49,409 bases of DNA, taken from positions 1 to 49,409 of the forward strand of contig JAOPZA010000008.1 of assembly GCA_025964325.1 (NCBI GenBank), given 5' to 3'. The notes under the pieces were generated by a model, which saw only the letters and a list, made by a program, of their open reading frames with translations, had not been told where the DNA came from and did not search any database. Position 1 is the stretch's first letter. Each line of letters starts with the position of its first letter. Of this stretch, positions 40,054-47,184 are shown piece by piece. Made by a program: the position numbers and the translations under genes. Source of the DNA: Conexibacter sp. GTDB lineage: Bacteria; Actinomycetota; Thermoleophilia; Solirubrobacterales; Solirubrobacteraceae.

Positions 40054-40102
40054 GCGTCGTATCAGCCTGCGAGCGCGTCGTTTCAGCCTGCGAGGGCGTC
40101 GT
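40054..40102. repeat. 21-bp tandem repeat at converging gene ends
   Basis: GCGTCGTATCAGCCTGCGAGC starts at 40054, a near-identical copy at 40075 and a third partial copy at 40096. It lies between the stop of the His-rich protein (40052) and the stop of the convergent small gene (40083). In the minus-strand frame each unit encodes DALAG then TGA, so the duplication repeats the small gene's end. Confidence 0.8.
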
Positions 40103-40277
40103 CGGCCTCGTCCTCGACGTCGTCGACCGGGACGACGCCGAGCTCGCCGTCGCTGCGCACGACCGTCTCGACGAAGCCGAGTCGAACGAGCGCCTCGAGG
40201 TCGGCGAGTAGCTCCGAGTCGCAGACCGTGGCGTCGACATAACGCGAGCCGTCGGGCTGGAAAGGTTCATACGTCAT
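40083..40277 (-). CDS. Small acidic protein, unknown
   Basis: A 64-residue protein: MTYEPFQPDGSRYVDATVCD, ELLADLEALVRLGFVETVVR, then an acidic tail. The helix-loop-helix with a final beta hairpin recalls a small winged-helix or a conserved hypothetical, but I recognise no family. Codon use and the D/E-rich tail look like a real gene. A weak GAAGAGG ribosome binding site stands 11 bases before the ATG at 40277; GTG at 40289 is an alternative. It is divergent from the HARE-HTH gene, across the DnaA-box cluster. Confidence 0.6.
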   Translation of the reverse strand: MTYEPFQPDGSRYVDATVCDSELLADLEALVRLGFVETVVRSDGELGVVPVDDVEDEADDALAG

Positions 40278-40367
40278 GGCGTGTAGCACCTCTTCGCTGA
40301 ACTGTGTGGCGTTGCAGAATCGCGCGGCGGTCGGACGGAATCACTGCTCGGAGCAGGCCGCAGTTCG

Positions 40368-40505
40368 CTATACACACGGGGTAAGCGCCGAAAAGTGCGC
40401 TCTTTGCGGGAATCCTGTGACTTCTCCACACGGTTGCGAACAGAGATTGGCGCCGCGACGCCACGCCACGCACCGTAGGACCAGCCGGCGTAGGAGTTAT
40501 CCACA
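40368..40505 (+). promoter_or_regulatory. Cluster of three DnaA-box-like sites
   Basis: TTATCCACA (40497-40505) is a perfect DnaA box. TTCTCCACA (40422-40430) matches the mycobacterial form TT(G/C)TCCACA. CTATACACA (40368-40376) has one mismatch to TTATNCACA. All three are on the plus strand within 138 bases of a 274-base gap between divergent genes. The stretch is richer in A+T than its surroundings. No dnaA, dnaN or gyrB is near, so this is probably not oriC, but a DnaA-responsive promoter or titration site. Confidence 0.55.
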
Positions 40506-40536
40506 GGGTCGGCACGCGCGCCGCTACGCCGACCTG

Positions 40537-40542
40537 TAGGAA
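40537..40542 (+). promoter_or_regulatory. Possible -10 of the HARE-HTH gene
   Basis: TAGGAA (followed by T), 9 nt before the ATG at 40552; fits the leaderless pattern. It lies 31 bases after the perfect DnaA box. Confidence 0.4.
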
Positions 40543-40551
40543 TGCTGCTCG

Positions 40552-41217
40552 ATGCCCTCCACCCCCTCCCGCACCGTCTCCTCACGTCTCGTCCGCGCCG
40601 CCGCCGCAGAGCGGATGGCGCTGCTGCGCGAGCGCGCGAAGCTGGTGCGGCGCCGCGAAGGCGTCGCCGCGCAGCTGGCGGCGCTGGAGGAGCAGCTGGC
40701 GACCGTCGACGACCGCCTCGGTCTGATCGACCGGCTCGCGCCGGAGGCCGCCAACGTCCATCCGTTGCCGAGCCGCGACAGCGGCGAGGGGCTCAAGGGC
40801 GCGGCGATCCGGCAGGCCGCCATCGACGTGCTGCTGCAGGGCCCGCACGGTGCCGCCCCGATCCACTACAAGGAGTGGTTCGCGCTGCTGGAGCAGGCCG
40901 GCAAGCCGGTCGCCGGCAAGGACCCGCTCGCCGTCTTCCTGACGCAGATCTCGCGCTCGCCGGTCGTGCGGCGCACGACCCAGTCCGGCGTCTACGAGCT
41001 CGACGTCGAGGTCCCGGAGCGCCTCAGAACGCGACTCGAGCGCCTCCACGCCCGGCTCGCCGCCTGCCCCCCGGCGCTCGGCGGCTCCGAGGAGCGAGCC
41101 GAACGCGATCGCATCGTCGCCGAGATCAGCGCGGCCGAGCGTGCGCTCGACGAGGCCGAGCAGGCGCTCGCCGACGCCGCCGAGCGGCGCGGCAGCCGGG
41201 CCGCCGGCTCGTTCTAG
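40552..41217 (+). CDS. Coiled-coil protein with HARE-HTH-like winged helix
   Basis: A 221-residue protein in three parts: coiled coil (about 20-66, Arg/Glu/Ala/Leu-rich), a winged-helix segment (81-150: LKGAAIRQAAIDVLLQGPHG, then PIHYKEWFALLEQAGKPVAG, then SGVYELD) and a second coiled coil (155-215). The middle part has the look of the HARE-HTH domain, found in DNA-associated proteins and RNA polymerase delta. It probably dimerises and binds DNA; the exact role is unknown. It lies 47 bases after a perfect DnaA box and ends with a 4-base overlap with convergent aroE. Confidence 0.75.
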   Translation: MPSTPSRTVSSRLVRAAAAERMALLRERAKLVRRREGVAAQLAALEEQLATVDDRLGLIDRLAPEAANVHPLPSRDSGEGLKGAAIRQAAIDVLLQGPHGAAPIHYKEWFALLEQAGKPVAGKDPLAVFLTQISRSPVVRRTTQSGVYELDVEVPERLRTRLERLHARLAACPPALGGSEERAERDRIVAEISAAERALDEAEQALADAAERRGSRAAGSF

Positions 41218-42008
41218 CCGGCGGCGCCGCGCACGCCGGCGCGCATCGCGTCGAGCGGCGGCGCGATGCCCGTCCAGCGCTCGAAGCCCAGCGCGCCCTG
41301 ACGCACCAGCAGCTCCTGCCCGTCGACGACGGCGGCGCCGGCGGCGGACGCCGCGTCGAGCAGCGCCGAGCGGCCGCCGGCGTAGACGTAGTCGACGACG
41401 CATGCATAGCTGCCGAGGCCGTCGCGCTCGAGCGGCAGGTGCTCGAAGTGATCCTCGTCCCCGTGCCCGACGGAAGTCGTCTGCACCAGCAGGTCGGCCG
41501 GCTCCGGCCGCGCGACGGCGCGGCTACCGAGCTCGTCGCAGAGGCGCTCGGCGCGCTCCGGCGTGCGGTTCCAGACCATCACCTCGGCCGCGCCGGCGTC
41601 GCGCAGCGCCCAGACGACGGCGCGTGCGGTGCCGCCGGCCCCGAGCACGAGCGCGCGGCGCCCGGCGACGGCGAACGGAAGCGCGTCGATCAGACCGCGC
41701 GCGTCGGTGTTGTCGGCGAGGATGCGGCCGTCGGCGAAGGTCAGCGTGTTGGCCGCGCCGATCGCCCGCGCCCGCTCGGTCGGCTCGTCGGCGAGCGCGA
41801 GCGCGGCGTGCTTGTGCGGCATCGTCACGTTCGCCCCGGTGAAGCCGGCACCCGGCAGCGCGCGCACGGTCTCCTCGAACAGCTCGGGCGGCACCGGCAG
41901 CAGGCCGTAGTGCCAGTCGCTCATCCCGAGCGCGCCGAAGGCGGCCCGGAACATCGCCGGCGAGCGGCTGTGGCGGACCGGCCAGCCGAGCACGCCGAGG
42001 CGGTCCAT
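41214..42008 (-). CDS. aroE: Shikimate dehydrogenase
   Basis: NADPH-dependent reduction of 3-dehydroshikimate. It has 264 residues: LGWPVRHSRSPAMFRAAFGA (shikimate Ser residues), NVTMPHKHAALALAD (catalytic Lys), NTDARGLIDAL (Asp), the nucleotide fold VLGAGGTARAVVWALRDAGA with NRTPERAERL, and the C-terminal GQELLVRQGALGFERWTG. ATG at 42008 lies 11 bases after the mltG stop. The rest of the aro operon is about 7 kb further along. Confidence 0.96.
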   Translation of the reverse strand: MDRLGVLGWPVRHSRSPAMFRAAFGALGMSDWHYGLLPVPPELFEETVRALPGAGFTGANVTMPHKHAALALADEPTERARAIGAANTLTFADGRILADNTDARGLIDALPFAVAGRRALVLGAGGTARAVVWALRDAGAAEVMVWNRTPERAERLCDELGSRAVARPEPADLLVQTTSVGHGDEDHFEHLPLERDGLGSYACVVDYVYAGGRSALLDAASAAGAAVVDGQELLVRQGALGFERWTGIAPPLDAMRAGVRGAAG

Positions 42009-42018
42009 CAGCCCGCGC

Positions 42019-44052
42019 TCAGCACTTCGTCGGCGACTTGCCGCCGGCCGCCTGCCGCGCCGAGTTGTACTTCGCGGCGTCGGCCAGGAACTGCTGGTAG
42101 TTCGTCGAGAACGCGTGCGAGTCGCACGAGCCGGGCTTGACGACGTAGTAGAGGTAGTTGCTCTTCGCCGGCTTCGCCGCGGCCTTGATCGAGGCGAGGC
42201 CGGGGCTGCCGATCGGACCAGGTGGCAGCCCGGTCGTGCGGCGTGTGTTGTAGGGGTTGCCGCCGTTGATCTGCGACTGCGTCAGCGGATGCGTCCAGTC
42301 GTTGAGCCCGAAGCGCAGCGTCGCGTCGATCCCGAGCGGCATCTTGAATCTCAAGCGGTTGTAGATCACGGCGGCGACGAGCGGCCGCTCCTTCGCCACC
42401 GAGACCTCGCGCTCCACCATCGAGGCGATCGTGAGGACGTCGAAGGCGCTCAGGTGTCTGCTCTTCGCGTAGCTGAGGTCGACGGTGGCGAAGTTGCGTC
42501 TGAAGGTGCTCAGCTGGTCGTCGACGAGCTGCTGCACCTTCGCGTGACGCGGCAGGTCGTACGTCGCCGGGAACAGGAAGCCCTCGAGCGTCGCGGCCCT
42601 CGGCGCGCCATATCTCCGTGGGTCGAGCGTCGCGGATCTGCGCGTCGCGGCGAGGTAGTCGCCGGTCAGCCCGTCCTGCTGCACCAGCGACGTCGCCTCG
42701 CGGCGGCTGCGACCCTCCGGTATCGCGACTCTCACGGTCGGCACCGTCGCCGCGGTCTTCGTCTTCGTCAGCTCGGCCAGCGCGGAGCCGTAGCTCATGT
42801 CCTTCTTCATCGTGAAGGTGCCGGACGCGAGCTTGCTGCGATCGCCGGAGAGCGTCGCGCGAGCACGGAAGAAGAAGCTCGACGAGATCACCCCTCTGCG
42901 CTCCAGCAGGTCGCCGATCTGCGAGACGCCCGAGCCTCTCGGGATGTTCACGACGATCGCTCCGCTGCCTCCGCCGGCGAACGGCTGGAAGAGCGAGAAG
43001 AGGAACCAGACGACGGCGACCGCGAGGACGAGCAGCACGAGCGCGATCCAGCGGCGCAGCGGATGGGCGCGACCGCCGCCGACCGCGCTGCCGCCGGCGG
43101 ACCGTCGCGCGCCGCCGCCGCGACCCCAAAGGCGACCGGAGCGACCGGAGCCGCCGCCTCTGCCGCGACCCGGACGGTGGAGCTGCGGGAGGCGCGCCCG
43201 CTCGGCGGCACCGATGCGCCGGGTGCCGAGCGGACGCTCGTGCTCCTCGGAGGGCGGATCGACGGCGGCGTGCTGGTCGGTCCACTCCGTGCCCCAGTCC
43301 GGGGCCGCCGGCGGGTTCGCTCGCGCCGACGCGGGTCCGGAGACGTCGGGCAGCGGCGGGAGCGAACGCGGCCCTCCGGCCACCGGCACGGCCGGCCCCT
43401 CCGGCGAGGCCGGGCCCGGCTCGCCGGCCGAGCTCGCGCCGGCCGCAGACGCGGCGGCGTCCGGGACGGGCGGCGTCTCGCCGGTCCAGCCGGCGGTCAC
43501 GTCGTGCTGCTGCGTCGCATCGAGGTCGTGGGCGTCGTCGGCGGCGCGGGCGTCGATCGGCTCGTGAGCGACCGGCGGCTCGTCGGCGACCGGCGGTTCG
43601 TGCGCGACCGGCGGCTGATCGTCGGCGGGTGGTTCGTCGGCGGCGGACACGGGCGGCTCCTCTGCGGCGCCCGGGACGACGGGAGCCGCTGGCGCGGGCG
43701 GCTCCGGTTGGGGAACCTGCTGACCTGCCGGCGGCGCGAGGGGCGGCAGCTCGCCGGTCCAATCGCGCGTCACGTCGTACTGCTGCGTCGCATGCGGGTC
43801 GTGCTCGTCGGCGTGCGGGTCGTGCTCGTCGGCGTGCTCGTGATGCGCGCCCTCCGAGGACGGCGTCGCGTCGAACGCGGCCGGCTCGCCGACCGGAGCC
43901 GGCTCGCCGAATGCGGCCAGCTCCTCGCGCGCCGCCGGCAGCTCGGGCTCGGGCGGCAGGGGGCGGCCTTCGCGCGCCGCGCGGCGCGCCTCGCGCTCGC
44001 GGCGCGCTGCCTCGCGCTCCTCGGGGGTGCGATCGCTTCCGCGGCGGCTCAT
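42019..44052 (-). CDS. mltG: Endolytic transglycosylase MltG with a long disordered N-terminus
   Basis: Membrane-anchored lytic transglycosylase that cuts nascent glycan strands. It has 677 residues. Residues 1-330 are cytoplasmic, Pro/Glu/Ala/His-rich and low-complexity; one transmembrane helix (335-357) follows, then the YceG domain with the catalytic Glu in TIASMVEREVSVAKERPLVA, and IYNRLRFKMPLGIDATLRF and NPYNTRRTTGLPPGPIGSPG. The N-terminal part holds two copies of ATQQ-x-DVT-x-x-WTGE (88-101 and 179-192), an ADEHDPH duplication and VAHEPPVADEPP repeats. Such Thr motifs could be kinase/FHA sites. ATG at 44052 overlaps the ruvX stop as ATGA. Confidence 0.94.
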   Translation of the reverse strand: MSRRGSDRTPEEREAARREREARRAAREGRPLPPEPELPAAREELAAFGEPAPVGEPAAFDATPSSEGAHHEHADEHDPHADEHDPHATQQYDVTRDWTGELPPLAPPAGQQVPQPEPPAPAAPVVPGAAEEPPVSAADEPPADDQPPVAHEPPVADEPPVAHEPIDARAADDAHDLDATQQHDVTAGWTGETPPVPDAAASAAGASSAGEPGPASPEGPAVPVAGGPRSLPPLPDVSGPASARANPPAAPDWGTEWTDQHAAVDPPSEEHERPLGTRRIGAAERARLPQLHRPGRGRGGGSGRSGRLWGRGGGARRSAGGSAVGGGRAHPLRRWIALVLLVLAVAVVWFLFSLFQPFAGGGSGAIVVNIPRGSGVSQIGDLLERRGVISSSFFFRARATLSGDRSKLASGTFTMKKDMSYGSALAELTKTKTAATVPTVRVAIPEGRSRREATSLVQQDGLTGDYLAATRRSATLDPRRYGAPRAATLEGFLFPATYDLPRHAKVQQLVDDQLSTFRRNFATVDLSYAKSRHLSAFDVLTIASMVEREVSVAKERPLVAAVIYNRLRFKMPLGIDATLRFGLNDWTHPLTQSQINGGNPYNTRRTTGLPPGPIGSPGLASIKAAAKPAKSNYLYYVVKPGSCDSHAFSTNYQQFLADAAKYNSARQAAGGKSPTKC

Positions 44053-44459
44053 GCGTCGTCCTCCAGGATCGCGCCGTGACGCGCCAGCCAGCCCTCGAGC
44101 AGCACGGCGGCCGCGCGCGAGTCCTCGCTCTCGCGGCCGCCGACCCGCGCCGCGATCAGCGTCGTGAAGCGCTCGTCGTACAGGTCGATCGGCAGCTCGC
44201 CGCCGAGCGCCTCGCCGAGTCGCTGCGCGAACGCGCGGGCCTCGGTCGTCTGCGCCGTGTCCTCGCCCGAGAGGCCGACCGGCAGCCCGACGACGACGCG
44301 CCCGATCTCGCGCTCGCCGACCAGCCGCACCAGCCGCGCCATCCCCTTGCGTGTCGCGGGCCGCTCGACGGCCGCGATCGGCGTCGCGATCGTCCCCGTC
44401 GGATCGCTCACCGCACAGCCGCAGCGAGCACTGCCGTAGTCGAGCGCCAGCACGCGCAT
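44049..44459 (-). CDS. ruvX: Putative pre-16S rRNA nuclease / Holliday junction resolvase-like YqgF
   Basis: RNase H-fold protein of 136 residues involved in 16S rRNA 5' maturation in other bacteria. Motifs: VLALDYGSARCGCAVSDPTG (first Asp), IGRVVVGLPVGLSGEDT, YDERFTT (Glu) and EDSRAAAVLLEGWL (Asp). ATG at 44459 shares its A with the alaS TGA (TGATG), so translation is coupled. The alaS-ruvX-mltG-aroE order is conserved in actinobacteria. Confidence 0.94.
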   Translation of the reverse strand: MRVLALDYGSARCGCAVSDPTGTIATPIAAVERPATRKGMARLVRLVGEREIGRVVVGLPVGLSGEDTAQTTEARAFAQRLGEALGGELPIDLYDERFTTLIAARVGGRESEDSRAAAVLLEGWLARHGAILEDDA

Positions 44460-47113
44460 CAACCCGCGAGCGCCGCCTCGATCGCCGCTCGCGCGGCGTC
44501 GATCGCGGCCGGCAGCTGCTCCGGATCGCGTCCGCCGGCACGCGCCATCGTGTCGCGGCCGCCGCCACCGCCGCCGGTCACCTCGGCGGCCACTCTGACG
44601 ATCGCGCCGGCCTTCACGCCGCGCGCGACCAGCGCCGGCGCGACCGCGGCGACGAGGTGCACGCGCCCGTCTGCAACGGCGCCGAGCACGATCGCGGCGT
44701 CGCCGAGTCTCGCTCTCAGGCGGTCGGCGACGTCGGGCAGCGTCTTCGGGTCGGCGACCTCGACGACGGCGGCGACGACGCGCGCGCCGTCGTGCTCGGT
44801 CGCGGAGGCGCTCAAGGCGTCGACGTCGACGCCGCCGCGAGCGCCGCCGGACTGCTTCTCCGCTCGCTCGAGCTCTCTGACCCGCTCCCGCAGTCTCGCG
44901 ACGAGGTCGGGCACGCGCTCGGGCGTCGCGCGCAGCGTCTCCGCCGTCTCGCGCAGCGCGGCGTCGTGGGCGCGCAGGAGGTCGACGGCGGCCGGTCCGG
45001 TGAGCGCCTCGATGCGGCGCACGTTGGCGGCGCTGGAGGTCTCGCCGACGACGCGGAAGAGCCCGATCTCGGCGGTGGAGCGGACGTGCGTCCCGCCGCA
45101 CAGCTCGCGCGAGAAGGAGCCGTCGCCGATCTCGACCATCCGCACGACGTCGCCGTATCTCTCGCCGAAGAGCGCCATCGCCCCGAGCCGCCGCGCCTCG
45201 TCGAGCGTCGTCGTCAGCGCGCGCACGCGGTGGTTCTCGAGGATCCAGCGATTGACGTCGTCCTCGACGTCGCGCAGCTCCTGCGGCGTGAGCGCCTGAC
45301 CGTGCGTGAAGTCGAAGCGCAGCTTGTCGGGCTGCACCGACGAGCCCGCCTGCCGCACGTGGTCGCCGAGCCGGCGCCGCAGCGCGGCGTGCAGCAGGTG
45401 CGTGGCGGTGTGGTTCGCCTCGGTCGCGTGGCGCGCACGGCGGTCGACGACCGCGCGCACCTGCGCGCCGGGCGTCAGCTCACCGACCTCGGGCGTGACG
45501 ACGAGCACCTGGTCGTCGCCGCCGGAGAGGCGGAAGACCTCGTCGACGCGGGCGCGGACCTCACCGTCGGTCGACTCGACCAGCCCGCTGTCGGAGACCT
45601 GGCCGCCACCGGCGGCGTAGAAGGGCGACTCGAGCAGCTTCACGAGCGTGCGACCGTTCTCGGCCTCGAGCGCGCCGACCGTCGTCGCCTGCTCGGTCGT
45701 CTCGTAGCCGGTGAACTCGCTCGCGAAGCCAACGCCGCCGGCGAGCGCGCGGGCGCGGTCTCTCAGCGCGTCGACCGTCTGCGTCCGTCCGCCGCCGAGG
45801 CGCGCGCGCGTGCGCTGCTCCTCCATCAGCTGCTCGAAGCCCTCGTCCTCGACCCCGAGGCCGTGCTCGGCCGCGATCTCGCGGGTGAGGTCGACGGGGA
45901 AGCCGAACGTGTCGTGGAGCTGGAAGACGTCCTGCGAGGCGAGTCCCTCCTCGCCGTCGACCTTCGCGCGCGCGATCAGGTCGTCGAGCAGGCGCGTGCC
46001 CTGCTCGAGCGTGCGGCCGAAGCCCTCCTCCTCGCTGCGGACCCACGCGCGGATCGCGGCGCGCTGCTCGCGCAGCTCGGGATAGGCGGAGCCCATCACC
46101 TCCTCGACGCGGTCGGCGAAGCGCGGCAGGAAGCCCTGCTCGATCCCGAGCGCGCGGCCCTGCTGGATCGCGCGGCGCATCACCCGGCGCAGGATGTAGC
46201 CGCGGTCCTCGTTCGAGGGCACGACGCCGTCAGCGATCAGGAACGTCATCGCGCGCGAGTGGTCGGCGAGGATCCGCAGCGCGCGGGTCGTCGCGAAGTC
46301 CTCGCCGTAGCGGCGGCCCGAGAGCTCCTCGCCGAGCGAGATCAGCGGCTGGAACTGATCGGTCTCGAAGACCGACGGTCTGCCCTGGAGGATCGCGGCG
46401 AAGCGGTTGAGGCCGAGGCCGGTGTCGATGTTGCGGGACGGCAGCGGCGTCAGTCTGTTCGCCGGGTTCTGGTCGTACTGCATGAAGACGAGGTTCCAGA
46501 ACTCGAGGAAGCGCTCGTTCTCGCCGCCCGGAAGGTCGTCGGGCGCGCCGAACTCGAGGCCGCGGTCGAAGTAGAGCTCCGAGCAGGGGCCGCACGGCCC
46601 GAGCGGACCGGCCTGCCAGAAGTTCTCCGAGCGCGGGCACTCGACGATCCGCTCTCGCGGCATGCCGGCCGCCTGCCAGAGCGCGATCGCCTCCTCGTCG
46701 GGGCCGAGCCCCAGCTCCTCGTCGCCGCCGAAGACGGTGACCCAGATCTCCTCGGGCTTGAAGCCGAAGCCCTGCGTCGACAGCTCCCAGGCGTACGCGA
46801 TCGCGCCCTCCTTGAAGTAGTCGCCGATCGAGAAGTTGCCGAGCATCTCGAAGAAGGTGAGGTGGCGCAGCGTCGTGCCGACGTTCTCGATGTCGCTCGC
46901 GCGGAAGCACTTCTGGCAGCTCGTCAGGCGCGGGTACGGCGGCCGCTCCTGCCCCGCGAAGTACGGCTTGAGCGGGTGCATCCCGGCCGTCGTGAGCAGC
47001 ACGGAGGGATCGAACGTCGCCGGCACGAGCGGCGCCGACGGCAGCCGGTGGTGGTCCCGCTGCTCGTAGAAGTCGAGGAAGGTCGAGCGGATCTCGTCAG
47101 AGGTCATCGTCAT
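44459..47113 (-). CDS. alaS: Alanyl-tRNA synthetase
   Basis: Charges tRNA-Ala. It has 884 residues: class II core (DEIRSTFLDFYEQRDHHRLP, MHPLKPYFAGQERPP, the GTTLRHLTFFEMLGNFSIGD motif 2 region and TGLGLNRFAAILQG motif 3), the editing domain with HTATHLLHAALRR and CGGTHVRSTAEIG zinc-type motifs, and the C-terminal DHHA1/C-Ala part (RGVKAGAIVRVAAEVTGGGG). ATG at 47113 is 9 nt after TAGACT; the in-frame ATG at 47107 is possible. A perfect palindrome lies just upstream. Confidence 0.97.
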   Translation of the reverse strand: MTMTSDEIRSTFLDFYEQRDHHRLPSAPLVPATFDPSVLLTTAGMHPLKPYFAGQERPPYPRLTSCQKCFRASDIENVGTTLRHLTFFEMLGNFSIGDYFKEGAIAYAWELSTQGFGFKPEEIWVTVFGGDEELGLGPDEEAIALWQAAGMPRERIVECPRSENFWQAGPLGPCGPCSELYFDRGLEFGAPDDLPGGENERFLEFWNLVFMQYDQNPANRLTPLPSRNIDTGLGLNRFAAILQGRPSVFETDQFQPLISLGEELSGRRYGEDFATTRALRILADHSRAMTFLIADGVVPSNEDRGYILRRVMRRAIQQGRALGIEQGFLPRFADRVEEVMGSAYPELREQRAAIRAWVRSEEEGFGRTLEQGTRLLDDLIARAKVDGEEGLASQDVFQLHDTFGFPVDLTREIAAEHGLGVEDEGFEQLMEEQRTRARLGGGRTQTVDALRDRARALAGGVGFASEFTGYETTEQATTVGALEAENGRTLVKLLESPFYAAGGGQVSDSGLVESTDGEVRARVDEVFRLSGGDDQVLVVTPEVGELTPGAQVRAVVDRRARHATEANHTATHLLHAALRRRLGDHVRQAGSSVQPDKLRFDFTHGQALTPQELRDVEDDVNRWILENHRVRALTTTLDEARRLGAMALFGERYGDVVRMVEIGDGSFSRELCGGTHVRSTAEIGLFRVVGETSSAANVRRIEALTGPAAVDLLRAHDAALRETAETLRATPERVPDLVARLRERVRELERAEKQSGGARGGVDVDALSASATEHDGARVVAAVVEVADPKTLPDVADRLRARLGDAAIVLGAVADGRVHLVAAVAPALVARGVKAGAIVRVAAEVTGGGGGGRDTMARAGGRDPEQLPAAIDAARAAIEAALAG

Positions 47114-47122
47114 CGGCAGGGC

Positions 47123-47143
47123 AGTCTAGATGGGTGCTCACCC
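47123..47143 (-). promoter_or_regulatory. alaS promoter with palindrome
   Basis: TAGACT (47123-47128, minus strand) is 9 nt before the ATG. Four bases further upstream is GGGTG-CT-CACCC (47132-47143), a perfect inverted repeat placed where a repressor would cover the promoter. Confidence 0.5.
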
Positions 47144-47184
47144 GGCATGCCGAGCGCGCCCGGCGTGGGCGCGGCCCGTGGACG

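Noticed and set aside
40368-40505. Chromosomal replication origin
   Set aside because: DnaA boxes are present, but dnaA, dnaN, gyrB, rpmH and parAB are not nearby and there is no strong AT-rich unwinding region.
40276-40539. Plus-strand ORF with CALCGNPVTSPHGC, resembling a small zinc-binding protein
   Set aside because: It runs through the DnaA-box cluster and promoter of the HARE-HTH gene, has no convincing start or ribosome binding site, and the rest is Arg/His-rich. A short real gene cannot be fully excluded.
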